A stretch of DNA of 64,000 nt from G963665925 sp963676345. GTDB lineage: Bacteria; Bacillota; Clostridia; Peptostreptococcales; Acidaminobacteraceae. Positions 33,081 to 42,101 of this stretch are shown piece by piece. Positions within the stretch are counted from its first letter, which is position 1. Each line of letters starts with the position of its first letter. A model generated the notes under the pieces. That model ran no database searches. It was not told where the DNA came from and saw nothing but the letters and a program-made list of their open reading frames with translations. Both the position numbers and the translations under genes were made by a program. The DNA lies in assembly GCA_963676345.2 (NCBI GenBank), contig CAXXTS010000006.1, positions 806,001 to 870,000 of the forward strand. Reading direction: 5' to 3'.

Positions 33081-34419
33081 ATGGCTTGATAAAGCAACCG
33101 CCTTTCTTCTCAAGTTTGTTTATGACTTAACAAAAATGTTTATTCTATTCACCATGCTGGCACGGGCTTTTAACGCTACATTTACTATAGGCGGCCTCTA
33201 TATCAGAACGGCACTGTTTTTTGTTTTTAGCATTTGTATCAGTCGTTTTCTATCGGGTGTGGATGAGTCTCAAAGAGAAAAAATGAGACCTATTGCAGGT
33301 GCGGGCATAGTCTTGGCACTCGTGGTTGGGATGCTGTTTAATACATCGTACGGGTTGACAGGCAGACTGATTATGGGGGGATATTTTGTAATTGTCTATA
33401 TGATGGGAATTTTGTTTATAAGAGAAGAAGATAACACACATTTATTTTTTAAAAGGTTTTTCAATAACTTTGTCCTAATTGTCTTTATTGGGATTTCCAT
33501 AGGTATTGGACAGCTTAACTGGTATTTTGATGTTTTAAGACCATTTTACCTTGTTTATTTTATGAGTGCTGTTATGAATTTGGTCAGTATGAATCTCAAG
33601 TCCGCTTATCAGGAAAAGCATGCAAATATTATGCAAAAGAGCCGCAGAATACTTGCTTTTAATATCATAACCGTATGTCTTTTAACGCTTTCTATGCTGA
33701 TCCTTACCGTTTTATTTTCATCTATAAGTTTGGTGTGGCTGGAAAAATTGATGCGATTCACCCTAATGCCAGTTGCCCAGTTTGGCACTTGGTTTTCAGT
33801 TCGAATACGAAGGCGTGCCCTGAGGCGAATGCAGACCCAAGGTGATGAAGATATCTTTGGTGGAGAAAGCCCTGATCCTGCACATGGTGCTATGGGGGAC
33901 GAAACGGTTCTGCATGAGCCTTGGGTTTACGACCAGTATATTGAATGGGGCTTTTTCATATTGATTATTGCAGGACTCCTTGCTCTAGCCTATGTCTTAA
34001 CAAGGCGCATTGAGGGCAGGCGGCATGAGAAAAGCCTGTCTCAGGAAGATGAAATTAGAGAAAGTCTGATCAGTTCTACGTATTTAAAAATGTATATTGA
34101 CGAGCGTCTCAATGGGGCAAGAAAGAAAGTCAGCACTCTGTTTAAGAAAGAAACCCTTGACCTCCCTAGGGTAAGAGCATTGTATGCCTCTTATTTGAAG
34201 TACCTAAGACATATGGGTCTACTGGGGATGGAGACGCTGACTCCAAATGAAATACTCAGTAAGGCTGGTGAAATGGGTTTTCAAATAGAGGGGGATGCAA
34301 AATTGACAGCCTGTTATAATGCAGTTAAGTATGGTGAAATGGATCAGAGCCAGTTTGATGAAAGTCGTATTCATGAAATTGAGAAGGTGCTCGAAAAGAG
34401 AAATAGAAAGCCTTTATAG
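33073..34419 (+). CDS. Membrane protein with C-terminal DUF4129-like domain
   Basis: 448 aa. Six or so transmembrane helices in the first 220 residues, a basic/acidic cytoplasmic or external loop, a further helix near residue 300 (YIEWGFFILIIAGLLALAYVLT), then a soluble C-terminal part (VRALYASYLKYLRHMGLLGMETLTPNEILSKAGEMGF) like DUF4129. The usual third partner of MoxR-DUF58 is a transglutaminase-DUF4129 membrane protein. Here the catalytic transglutaminase segment is absent. ATG 33073 with GAGGAGGG eight bases upstream is the best start. Confidence 0.8.
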   Translation: MYKWLDKATAFLLKFVYDLTKMFILFTMLARAFNATFTIGGLYIRTALFFVFSICISRFLSGVDESQREKMRPIAGAGIVLALVVGMLFNTSYGLTGRLIMGGYFVIVYMMGILFIREEDNTHLFFKRFFNNFVLIVFIGISIGIGQLNWYFDVLRPFYLVYFMSAVMNLVSMNLKSAYQEKHANIMQKSRRILAFNIITVCLLTLSMLILTVLFSSISLVWLEKLMRFTLMPVAQFGTWFSVRIRRRALRRMQTQGDEDIFGGESPDPAHGAMGDETVLHEPWVYDQYIEWGFFILIIAGLLALAYVLTRRIEGRRHEKSLSQEDEIRESLISSTYLKMYIDERLNGARKKVSTLFKKETLDLPRVRALYASYLKYLRHMGLLGMETLTPNEILSKAGEMGFQIEGDAKLTACYNAVKYGEMDQSQFDESRIHEIEKVLEKRNRKPL

Positions 34420-34425
34420 AAAATA

Positions 34426-34466
34426 AAAGGGCTGTCTGCACTTATAAAATGCAGACAGCCCTTTAT
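34426..34466. terminator. Bidirectional terminator between convergent genes
   Basis: Perfect 15-bp stem, arms 34426-34440 and 34450-34464, A-rich on the left and T-ending on the right, so it can end both the moxR operon and the minus-strand gene. Confidence 0.85.
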
Positions 34467-34467
34467 G

Positions 34468-35004
34468 TTATTCTTTTACAATGTGATTGATGAGTTCACC
34501 ATATAAATTGGGAGCGTTTTTGTTCCAAGAGTCGCAAAGCTGTTTTGCGCGCTCCTGTGTGAAAACAAGAAACTGCAAATTCATTAGGTGATTATTTCCC
34601 TCAAGCATTTCAAGGCGTACCGAATACTCCGTGTCGCTAACACGTCTGAAGTTTGCCTTTATCTGACGCTCCTTGGCCATTTTAGACTTGGCGCGTTCAA
34701 TGGAAGATTCAATGGTTTCAGCAGATGAAGCAGATATGCGTTCAGAGAACATGCTTAATGTGCGATGACCATCCTTTGTAACCATAATCAAGGCTTCGTC
34801 CTCTATGGTGTTTTCCTCAATGAGACCAGTGTCGCGCATCTCTGTAATGTACTGAAGCATTGTAAAATAATTCATCAGCTCGAGATCCATAACAAATTCA
34901 GTCAACTGCTGATAGCTCAGCGGCAAGTTGAATCGGGCAAGTATGTATATCAATGTTAGCTTGTCACGAACTTCTCGATCAGTACTGTTCGTAAACATAG
35001 ACAT
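34468..35004 (-). CDS. DUF4364 family protein
   Basis: 178 aa, soluble, matching the clostridial DUF4364 pattern: an N-terminal winged-helix-like segment (DKLTLIYILARFNLPLSYQQLTEFVMDLELMNYFTMLQYI), ALIMVTKDGHRTLSMFSERI and a charged C-terminal half. The family is widespread in Clostridia with no established function; the N-terminal part resembles a DNA-binding wHTH. AAAGGAG lies only three bases before the first ATG, so the second ATG (start base 34998, two residues shorter) is also plausible. Monocistronic. Confidence 0.85.
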   Translation of the reverse strand: MSMFTNSTDREVRDKLTLIYILARFNLPLSYQQLTEFVMDLELMNYFTMLQYITEMRDTGLIEENTIEDEALIMVTKDGHRTLSMFSERISASSAETIESSIERAKSKMAKERQIKANFRRVSDTEYSVRLEMLEGNNHLMNLQFLVFTQERAKQLCDSWNKNAPNLYGELINHIVKE

Positions 35005-35151
35005 TCACTCCTTTTAGTAATTGAAACATTAACAGTATACCATAGGATAAGTGAAAATACGGTAACAAATGTGCAATAGTCTTCCATATTGATACGCTGG
35101 GGTGTAAAATGAGTTAGCAATATATGGTGTTTTAGAATTCAGGAGGAAATA

Positions 35152-36402
35152 ATGCAAACAAAAAGAATGCTCATGGTAGCAGCAGTGTCCGCAACGCTCA
35201 TTTTAAGTGCATGCACTGCGCAGAGTTCAAATATAGAAAAAAAGCAGCAAGAGGAAAGTACGCAAACAGAAACGGTCCAAACGGAAGCCGTTCAAGATGT
35301 GGAAGAAACAGCAGCACAAGACTCGGATCAAGTACAAGAGGGTGAAGAAACAGGCCAAGTAGAGGCGAATTCTGAAACGGATGAAACTGTAAATGAAACG
35401 GGCAGTGCTGAGGGTGACGAGGTCAGCACCTCGGAAATAGAGCAAGTAGAACCAGGTCTTCTGACCAGTGCAGAGCTTGAAGCGTATAAACCAAATGAAC
35501 TGGGTGAGGTTATGGTTGTAATGTACCACGGCCTAGGGTCTAAGAATTCAGCATACGTGCGCACACCTGAGTCCTTCAGGGCAGATTTGAATACATATTA
35601 TGAAATGGGATTTAGACCGGTTAACTTGTCAGATTATGTAGCAGGAAATATTGATGTCCCAGCAGGATATACGCCAATTGTCCTGACTTTTGATGACGGC
35701 AATAAATCAAATTTCAATCTAATTGAGGTAGACAACGAACAAGTTATCGATCCAAATTGTGCAGTAGGCATTATACAAGCGTTTAACAAACAGCATCCAG
35801 ACTGGGCGCTGAAGGGGAGTTTTTTTGTAAATGGCGGCATTCCTTTTGGTCAAAAAGATTGGGTTGATTATAAGCTCAACTGGCTGGTTGAAAATGGTTT
35901 TGAAGTCGGTAACCACAGCTATGGGCACGAAGATTTAACTGAGCTAGATGCTGGTGGTATACAAAAAACACTGGGGCGAAATGTAAAAGAACTGGAAGAA
36001 AGAATAACCGACTACAAAATAAAGACACTGGCGCTTCCATTTGGTAAGCGACCAAAAGAGCAGTCCTTGTATAATCTTGTTACAAGTGGTACCTATGAAG
36101 GAACACGGTATGAACATGAAGCTATTTTATTAGTAGGCTGGAAACCCGAGGTTTCAGTATATGACAAGAGCTTTGACCCGCTTGCTATTATGCGTGTGCA
36201 ATCTGGCGATGGTGACTTCCAAATGATTCATTGGCTAGATGACTACCGAAAGCATCCGGATAAGCGTTTTATCAGCGATGGCAATCCAAATACAATCACT
36301 ATTCCAGCAGGACGTGCAGAAGATATCAAAGAAGCTTTCACAGTAGACAAGAACCTGGTTGAATACACGATTGAACCATTAGATGATACCCTTGAAAACT
36401 AA
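35152..36402 (+). CDS. Polysaccharide deacetylase lipoprotein (NodB domain)
   Basis: 416 aa. Lipoprotein signal with lipobox ILSAC (Cys near residue 21), then a Glu/Thr/Gln-rich linker of about 85 residues. The catalytic domain has motif 1 TFDDG (LTFDDGNKSN), motif 2 GNHSYGHEDL (His-x-x-x-His zinc site) and LALPFGKRP. It should remove acetyl groups from peptidoglycan or another exported polysaccharide at the outer face of the membrane. Upstream GGAGG at 35142-35146. No convincing terminator follows; the next 180 bases lead into the B12 promoter. Confidence 0.9.
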   Translation: MQTKRMLMVAAVSATLILSACTAQSSNIEKKQQEESTQTETVQTEAVQDVEETAAQDSDQVQEGEETGQVEANSETDETVNETGSAEGDEVSTSEIEQVEPGLLTSAELEAYKPNELGEVMVVMYHGLGSKNSAYVRTPESFRADLNTYYEMGFRPVNLSDYVAGNIDVPAGYTPIVLTFDDGNKSNFNLIEVDNEQVIDPNCAVGIIQAFNKQHPDWALKGSFFVNGGIPFGQKDWVDYKLNWLVENGFEVGNHSYGHEDLTELDAGGIQKTLGRNVKELEERITDYKIKTLALPFGKRPKEQSLYNLVTSGTYEGTRYEHEAILLVGWKPEVSVYDKSFDPLAIMRVQSGDGDFQMIHWLDDYRKHPDKRFISDGNPNTITIPAGRAEDIKEAFTVDKNLVEYTIEPLDDTLEN

Positions 36403-36553
36403 AGTGAAATGAAGAGCCAGCAGGTATGTTCCTATAGTTTTTATGGCCTAAAGCAAACAGGGTTTTTATACATATCCTGTAAGCAGTTGAAGAAAACTGG
36501 ATAGAAACAGTCTACAAAAGTATAAATTTATCAGTATAGGTTGATGCTTTACC

Positions 36554-36582
36554 TTGTTCATATTGAAATTATGTAATATAAT
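36554..36582 (+). promoter_or_regulatory. Promoter of the cobalamin operon
   Basis: -35 TTGTTC (36554-36559), 17-bp spacer, -10 TATAAT (36577-36582), just before the riboswitch. Confidence 0.65.
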
Positions 36583-36602
36583 AATCGGGAAAACGATATA
36601 AA

Positions 36603-36760
36603 CGTCACAGGTGCCCGGAAGGGTTAATAGGGAAGTTCGGTGGGATTCCGATGCAGCCCCTGCTACTGTAAGCGTTGCCAAATAATTTATCCACTGTTCG
36701 AGAACCGGGCGGGAAGGCGTTATTTGGGGGACACGCGAGCCAGGAAACCTGCCTGTTACG
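36603..36760 (+). ncRNA. Cobalamin riboswitch
   Basis: The conserved elements come in order: ACAGGTGCC (36607-36615), GGTTAATAGGGAAG (36622-36635), ATGCAGCCCCTGCTACTGTAAG starting at 36651, and the B12 box AGCCAGGAAACCTGCC (36738-36753). This is a complete adenosyl/aquo-cobalamin aptamer. It precedes the cbi genes and is followed by a terminator, so high B12 should stop transcription. Confidence 0.97.
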
Positions 36761-36843
36761 ATTTTGATGTTCTACAGCTACAGGGTGTGAGTTGGGAGGC
36801 GTTTCAGTATTACTGTTTCCAACTTGAAATATGATATTGCGCG

Positions 36844-36875
36844 AATCCGGCTCTCAGAGCCGGATTTTATTTTTG
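36844..36875 (+). terminator. Riboswitch-controlled terminator
   Basis: Perfect 10-bp stem, arms 36844-36853 and 36857-36866, loop TCA, then TTATTTTT. It ends right before the GGAGGG of cbiC. A competing pairing around AGTTGG (about 36792) and CCAACT (about 36819) upstream may be part of the switch. Confidence 0.85.
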
Positions 36876-36884
36876 GAGGGAATT

Positions 36885-37523
36885 ATGGACCATAAAGAAC
36901 TGCTTGATAACTATGTAAGAAAGCCTATGGATATTGAAAAAGGTAGCTTTGAGATTATTACTAAAGAAATGGGACCACATGATTTTGACGAAAAAACGGC
37001 CCCAATCGTAAAGCGTGTCATCCATACTACAGCAGACTTTGAGTATGCGGACCTGTTGGAATTTCATCCACAAGCGGTGGAAGCGGGCATGAAGGCCCTT
37101 AGAGAGGGTTCTGACATATATGCAGATACAAACATGGTTATGGCAGGCATTAACAAGCGCAAGCTTGGAGAATATGGTGGCAAAGTATACCACCGGGTAC
37201 ATGATGAAGATGTTGTAGTAGAAGCGAAGGAAAGAGCCATTACACGTTCCATGGTAGCAATTGAAAAAGCGTGTAAAGATGTGAACACGAAAATATTTGC
37301 AATCGGCAATGCACCAACTGCACTTTTTACGCTGATTGAAGAAATAAAAAAGGGCAATATCAAACCAGCTCTTATTGTAGGTGTGCCCGTTGGATTTGTA
37401 GGTGCAGCCGAGTCAAAAGAACTGCTTAGAACCATGGATATTCCGTATATTGTTGTACGTGGCAGAAAGGGCGGAAGCCCAGTTGCAGCGACAATTATCA
37501 ATGCAATGCTTTATCAGTTGTAG
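36885..37523 (+). CDS. cbiC: Cobalt-precorrin-8 methylmutase
   Basis: 212 aa. CbiC/CobH moves the C11 methyl to C12, giving cobyrinate. Family segments: VKRVIHTTADFEYADLLEF, DTNMVMAGINKRKL, AIGNAPTALFTLIE, VGVPVGFVGAAESKELL and VVRGRKGGSPVAAT. The catalytic His lies in the VIHTT segment. The start is ATG 36885 four bases after GGAGGG; the upstream in-frame codons fall inside the terminator hairpin. First gene of the riboswitch-controlled operon although it catalyses the last step encoded here. Confidence 0.95.
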   Translation: MDHKELLDNYVRKPMDIEKGSFEIITKEMGPHDFDEKTAPIVKRVIHTTADFEYADLLEFHPQAVEAGMKALREGSDIYADTNMVMAGINKRKLGEYGGKVYHRVHDEDVVVEAKERAITRSMVAIEKACKDVNTKIFAIGNAPTALFTLIEEIKKGNIKPALIVGVPVGFVGAAESKELLRTMDIPYIVVRGRKGGSPVAATIINAMLYQL

Positions 37524-37534
37524 GGGATGAAAAA

Positions 37535-38641
37535 ATGGAGCGGTTTATTGAGAAAGATGGTAAAAAACTGCGCTATGGATATACGACAGGATCTTGTGCA
37601 ACCGCTGCTGCAAAAGCTGCGGCTTGGATGCTGCGCTATCAGAAAAAGCTCAGTCATATTGAAATTGACACACCCAAGGGATGGATACTAGACATTCCCA
37701 TTGAAGATGTTGAGCTGACAAGTGAGTATGCAAGATGCGCGGTTGTCAAAGACGGCGGCGATGATCCAGATGTGACACATGGTATGAAAATATACGCTGA
37801 AGTGAGAGCGAGTGCTGCGTATGCACTAAAAGGCGGCATCGGCATAGGGACGGTCACAAAGAAGGGCCTGCCTGCAGCCGTTGGTGAGCCGGCCATCAAT
37901 CCTGTACCTCGTGAAATGATCAAAAAAGCAGTGGCATCTGTGATGGGGACCACCTCGAGCGTAGAGGTGACCATTTCAGCACCGGAAGGGCTTGAACGTG
38001 CTAAAAAGACCTTTAACCCTAAGCTGGGCATTGTAGGCGGGCTATCAATTATTGGCACCAGTGGTATTGTTGAGCCCATGTCAGAGGAGGCACTTAAGGC
38101 TACTATGTGCATAGAACTCAAAATGCTCACCGAAGAATCCGTGGATTCCATAATATACGCACCAGGAAATTATGGTAGAGATTATGCAAGAGAAATCGGG
38201 CTTAATGAAAAGCATCTGGTTAAGACCAGTAACTTCATTGGATTTATGATGGATGAAGCAGCGCGTCAGGGTGTAAAAAAAATACTATGGGTAGGTCACC
38301 TCGGAAAAATGGTTAAAGTTGCTTCGGGGATTTTTCAGACACACAGCAAATACGCTGATGGTCGCATGGAAACCCTTGCAGCCCACTTGGCACTTCTTGA
38401 AGCACCCGTTGAACTGATTAAGTGCGTTATGGCATCAGGAACGACTGATGAAGCCATTGAGTATATAGTTGAACAAGGGTACGGTTCAGTTTTTGACCAA
38501 ATCGCAGGTGCTATTTCAAAGCGTTGCAAGGAGCGTGTGCATGGTGAAATTGAAGTAGGCACGATCTTGTTTACCAAGGCACATGGCTATTTGGGACGGT
38601 GTTCGCATGCAGATACACTGGAAGAGGGATTTAAATTATGA
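37535..38641 (+). CDS. cbiD: Cobalt-precorrin-5B C1-methyltransferase
   Basis: 368 aa. CbiD family: RYGYTTGSCATAAAKAA at the N-terminus, VVKDGGDDPDVTHG, GIGIGTVTKKGLPAAVGEPAINPVPR, GIVGGLSIIGTSGIVEPMSE and GHLGKMVKVASGIF. S-adenosylmethionine-dependent methylation at C1 in the anaerobic pathway. The fold differs from the other corrin methyltransferases nearby. 11 bp after cbiC, overlapping cbiE by 4 bp. Confidence 0.95.
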   Translation: MERFIEKDGKKLRYGYTTGSCATAAAKAAAWMLRYQKKLSHIEIDTPKGWILDIPIEDVELTSEYARCAVVKDGGDDPDVTHGMKIYAEVRASAAYALKGGIGIGTVTKKGLPAAVGEPAINPVPREMIKKAVASVMGTTSSVEVTISAPEGLERAKKTFNPKLGIVGGLSIIGTSGIVEPMSEEALKATMCIELKMLTEESVDSIIYAPGNYGRDYAREIGLNEKHLVKTSNFIGFMMDEAARQGVKKILWVGHLGKMVKVASGIFQTHSKYADGRMETLAAHLALLEAPVELIKCVMASGTTDEAIEYIVEQGYGSVFDQIAGAISKRCKERVHGEIEVGTILFTKAHGYLGRCSHADTLEEGFKL

Positions 38642-39255
38642 AGTTCAAAATTGTAGGAATGGGGCCAGGCAATCCAGAGTATGTCTTACCTGCAGCGCGT
38701 AAGGCGCTGGACAGTGCGGAAATGATCATAGGTGGAAAGCGTCACCTAGAGCCTTTTGCGGACAGTGGGAAGCATCTCGTTGGCGTAGAGGGGCAACTGA
38801 CTAAGCTACCTGAAATTATTCGAACCCATATGGACTATCTGCCTGTTGTGGTTGCTGTTTCAGGTGATACTGGTTTTTTCAGTCTGCTCTCGTATTTAAA
38901 AAAGCACTTTGATGAAGATCAATTTGAGGTTATTCCCGGTATCAGTTCACTCCAGTACATGTACAGTCAAATCGGCATGGTTTATCAAAACAGTTATATA
39001 GGAAGTGTTCATGGAAGAGTACTGGATTTTTCAAGCCTTGTGCTTCAGTACGAGTCCGTAGGACTTCTAACAGATCAGGTCAATACGCCTGCGGCCATAG
39101 CAACCAGCTTGCTGGAATCAGGAATAGATGATGTTAAGATATACGTTGGTGAGAACCTATCCTATGAGGATGAGAGGATCACTTGCTATACACCTGAGGC
39201 ACTTGGGACAAAGCAGTTCTCTGACCTTGTGGTTGTAATTCTAAAAAAGGAGTAA
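38638..39255 (+). CDS. cbiE: Cobalt-precorrin-7 C5-methyltransferase
   Basis: 205 aa, tetrapyrrole (corrin/porphyrin) methylase fold. GMGPGNPEYVLPAARKALDSAEMIIGGKRHLE at the N-terminus and VAVSGDTGFFSLLSYL are the SAM-binding loops. It acts with CbiT, encoded two genes on, which is separate here rather than fused as in CobL. ATGA overlap with cbiD. Confidence 0.93.
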   Translation: MKFKIVGMGPGNPEYVLPAARKALDSAEMIIGGKRHLEPFADSGKHLVGVEGQLTKLPEIIRTHMDYLPVVVAVSGDTGFFSLLSYLKKHFDEDQFEVIPGISSLQYMYSQIGMVYQNSYIGSVHGRVLDFSSLVLQYESVGLLTDQVNTPAAIATSLLESGIDDVKIYVGENLSYEDERITCYTPEALGTKQFSDLVVVILKKE

Positions 39256-39258
39256 GGC

Positions 39259-40059
39259 ATGAAAAAGGGCATTCTAGTTGTCAGCTTTGGAACCAGTTAT
39301 GAAGATGCACGCACAAGCTGCATCGATTCGGTTTTTAATGCGATAACACAAAAGTTTGATGCATTTGAAGTAAGACAGGCGTTTACATCAAGACGTATCA
39401 TCAAGAAATTGAAAGACAGAGACCATTTTCATATGGATACAGAGCAGGAAGCACTCAAAAAAATGATCGAAGATGGATTTGATGAAATATATCTTCAGCC
39501 CCTGCATATTATGCCTGGATACGAATATGAAAAAGTTCAGCGTGCCGTTGCAAGGGCCAAGCATCATTATAGTGGGAAGCTGATCCTTGGTGAACCGCTT
39601 CTATATACTGAAGAAGACTATGGTGCAGTTTTAGGTGCACTTGACAAGGAACTATCACTATTAAGTGACCTTGAACAAGTCGATCAGTGGCTCCTGATGG
39701 GACACGGTACACACCATCCGGCCAATGCGACTTATAGCTGTCTGCAGCTGCATTTTGAAATGCAAAACAAGAACATGCGTGTAGCCGCACTTGAGTCATT
39801 TCCAAATTTGGAGCACTCCATGCCGTACATGGACAAAAACTCCAAATGGGGCATACTCCCATTTATGCTTGTTGCAGGCGACCACGCTCAAAATGATATG
39901 GCTGGACCTGATGACGATTCATGGGTAAATGTTCTAAAGCGTGAAGCATATCAAGTTACACCGGTTGTGAAGGGTTTAGGTGCACTGGAAAGCTTCAGGG
40001 CACTATTTGTAGACAAAGTTGAAAAAATAGTTAGAAGAGGTGAAGCAAGTGCTGTATAA
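39259..40059 (+). CDS. cbiK: Sirohydrochlorin cobaltochelatase
   Basis: 266 aa, class II chelatase CbiK. KGILVVSFGTSYEDARTSCIDSVFNAI at the N-terminus, the catalytic His in YLQPLHIMPGYEYEKV and the second metal-binding His in LLMGHGTHHPANATYSCLQ. It inserts Co2+ into sirohydrochlorin, committing it to B12 rather than siroheme or heme. No signal peptide, so a cytoplasmic form. The next gene starts inside its 3' end. Confidence 0.95.
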   Translation: MKKGILVVSFGTSYEDARTSCIDSVFNAITQKFDAFEVRQAFTSRRIIKKLKDRDHFHMDTEQEALKKMIEDGFDEIYLQPLHIMPGYEYEKVQRAVARAKHHYSGKLILGEPLLYTEEDYGAVLGALDKELSLLSDLEQVDQWLLMGHGTHHPANATYSCLQLHFEMQNKNMRVAALESFPNLEHSMPYMDKNSKWGILPFMLVAGDHAQNDMAGPDDDSWVNVLKREAYQVTPVVKGLGALESFRALFVDKVEKIVRRGEASAV

Positions 40060-40624
40060 AGGTCCAGGACTACCGGATGCATCATTTTATAGGGGAAAGG
40101 CACCGATGACAAAATCGGAAGTGCGTGCAGTAACCCTGTCGAAGTTGCGTTTAGAACGTGATGCAAAAGTCCTTGATATTGGTGCAGGTTCAGGATCTAT
40201 TACCGTTGAAGCAGCGCTTTGTGCATCTGAAGGGCATGTTTGGGGCATTGAAAGACATAACGAAGCTTATGAAGTATTTTTGGAAAATATTAAACGGTTT
40301 GAAATTCACAATATCACACCGATTTTAGGTCTTGCACCAGAAGCCCTTCCAGATGAATTGTATAACGCTATTATCATTGGCGGCTCAGGCGGTCAAATGC
40401 AGGACATTATAAAATACGCTTATGACCATTTGGTTTTAGGTGGACGTCTTGTGGTGAATATCGTTACCATTGAGAATTTAGGTAGAGCTACAGAGGCTAT
40501 TAAGGCCATGAATTATAGAGAATTTGAAGTGATTCAAATGCAGGTTTCAAGAGGCAGACCCGTTGGAACGGTAACACTCATGGAAGCAATGAATCCAATT
40601 TATATATTATCGGCGACGAAGTAA
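40049..40624 (+). CDS. cbiT: Cobalt-precorrin-6B C15-methyltransferase (decarboxylating)
   Basis: 191 aa, class I SAM methyltransferase. Motif I is VLDIGAGSGSITVEAAL, and the CbiT-specific LPDASFYRGKAPMTKSEVRAV precedes it. It methylates C15 and removes the acetate carboxyl at C12, complementing CbiE. GTG 40049 after GAGGTGAAG is preferred; GTG 40040 overlaps the ribosome binding site. Overlaps cbiK by 11 bp. Confidence 0.93.
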   Translation: MLYKGPGLPDASFYRGKAPMTKSEVRAVTLSKLRLERDAKVLDIGAGSGSITVEAALCASEGHVWGIERHNEAYEVFLENIKRFEIHNITPILGLAPEALPDELYNAIIIGGSGGQMQDIIKYAYDHLVLGGRLVVNIVTIENLGRATEAIKAMNYREFEVIQMQVSRGRPVGTVTLMEAMNPIYILSATK

Positions 40625-40641
40625 GTATAGGAGGCAATACA

Positions 40642-41343
40642 ATGGCAGGTAAATTTGTAGGTATAGGTGTAGGCCCTGGCGATCCAGATTTAATAACAGT
40701 TAAGGCGATTAAGGCAATCGAAGCGGCACAGGTGCTTGTTTGTCCAGAAGCACGTGACGGCAAGGGCAGTTTTGCATTTGAAATTGCCAAAGACTATATT
40801 CCGGAAAAAACTGAAATTCTAACACTTGAGTTTCCAATGGTTCATGACCATGATGTCATGATGCAGGCCTGGAAAAAGAACGCTAAAATCATATCAGAGC
40901 GCGTTAGAGACGGCCAAAATGTTGCATTTTTAACACTGGGTGACCCAACGGTTTACAGCACATATATGTACCTTCTACCGCTTCTTGAAGAAGGCGTTGC
41001 AGTGGAAACAATCCCTGGCATAACGTCTTTCTGTGCTGTAGCGGCAAACCAAAATTTACCGCTTGCACTTTGGGAAGAGACTTTTGGTATTGTACCTCTC
41101 AAGCATGGCTGTGCATCTGCAGAGCAAGCGCTTGAACACTATGACAATGTCGTAATTATGAAGCCTTCTCATGACAGCGCACGTCTAGCTGAAATTCTTG
41201 AAGAGAAAGGCCTGGAAGACAAGTTTGTCATGATCAGCAAATGCTCGACAGATATTCAGCAGGTTACAACAGATGTGAACGTACTTAAAGAAGGCAATGT
41301 ACCATATCTTTCAACGATGATCGTTAAAAGGAAGGGATTCTAA
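40642..41343 (+). CDS. cbiL: Cobalt-precorrin-2 C20-methyltransferase
   Basis: 233 aa, tetrapyrrole methylase. GIGVGPGDPDLITVKAIKAIEAAQVLVCPEARDG at the N-terminus, AFLTLGDPTVYSTYMYL and ETIPGITSFCAVAANQNLPLA. The first methylation after cobalt insertion. AGGAGG (40630-40635) precedes ATG 40642. Its stop shares a base with the start of cbiF. Confidence 0.95.
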   Translation: MAGKFVGIGVGPGDPDLITVKAIKAIEAAQVLVCPEARDGKGSFAFEIAKDYIPEKTEILTLEFPMVHDHDVMMQAWKKNAKIISERVRDGQNVAFLTLGDPTVYSTYMYLLPLLEEGVAVETIPGITSFCAVAANQNLPLALWEETFGIVPLKHGCASAEQALEHYDNVVIMKPSHDSARLAEILEEKGLEDKFVMISKCSTDIQQVTTDVNVLKEGNVPYLSTMIVKRKGF

Positions 41344-42101
41344 TGAAAAAAGTATATATAATCGGTGCAGGCCCTGGCGATCCAGACCTAATGACACTTA
41401 AAGGACGCAGACTGGTTGAAGAAGCGGATGTACTTATTTATGCAGGTTCGCTGGTAAATCCAGAAGTTATGAAATGGCGTAAAGCAGATGCTCAAATCCA
41501 TAACTCAGCGTCTATGACTCTAGATGAAGTTATTGAAGTAATGCTAGAAGGTCTTGAAGCAGACAAGACGGTTGTGAGACTCCACACGGGAGACCCAAGT
41601 ATTTACGGCGCAATTAAGGAACAGATTGACAGACTTGCTGCTCATGGCATTGATGTAGATATTACACCTGGAGTGAGCTCATTCGTCGCTTCAGCGGCGG
41701 CACTTAAGAAGGAGTTTACACTTCCAAGCGTATCACAGACTGTTATTTGTACACGACTTGAAGGACGTACGCCAGTTCCAGAAGCGGAGGCGCTTGAAAA
41801 GCTCGCTTCGCATCAGGCGTCAATGGCGATTTTCCTTTCTGTTCAAATGATTGAAAATGTAGTTGAGCGGCTGACACATCACTATGCGGTTACGACACCC
41901 ATTGCAGTTGTGCAGCGTGCAACATGGCCTGACCAGAAAATTGTTACAGGCACACTTGAAGATATTGCTCTCAAAGTAAAAGAAGCAGGCATTACCAAGA
42001 CTGCACAAATTCTGGTAGGCGATTTCTTAGACACAGACTACGAGCTCTCAAAGCTTTATGACCCTGGCTTTACACACGAATACAGGACTGCAAAATCATG
42101 A
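41343..42101 (+). CDS. cbiF: Cobalt-precorrin-4 C11-methyltransferase
   Basis: 252 aa, tetrapyrrole methylase. GAGPGDPDLMTLKGRRLVEEADVLIYAGSLVNPEVM, RLHTGDPSIYGAIKEQID, TPGVSSFVASAAALKKEFTLP and TRLEGRTPVPE identify CbiF/CobM. TAATG junction with cbiL and 4-bp overlap with cbiG. Confidence 0.95.
   Translation: MKKVYIIGAGPGDPDLMTLKGRRLVEEADVLIYAGSLVNPEVMKWRKADAQIHNSASMTLDEVIEVMLEGLEADKTVVRLHTGDPSIYGAIKEQIDRLAAHGIDVDITPGVSSFVASAAALKKEFTLPSVSQTVICTRLEGRTPVPEAEALEKLASHQASMAIFLSVQMIENVVERLTHHYAVTTPIAVVQRATWPDQKIVTGTLEDIALKVKEAGITKTAQILVGDFLDTDYELSKLYDPGFTHEYRTAKS

Noticed and set aside
36403..36553. Terminator or gene between the deacetylase and the cobalamin promoter
   Set aside because: No stem with a T-run and no open frame with a ribosome binding site could be supported there.
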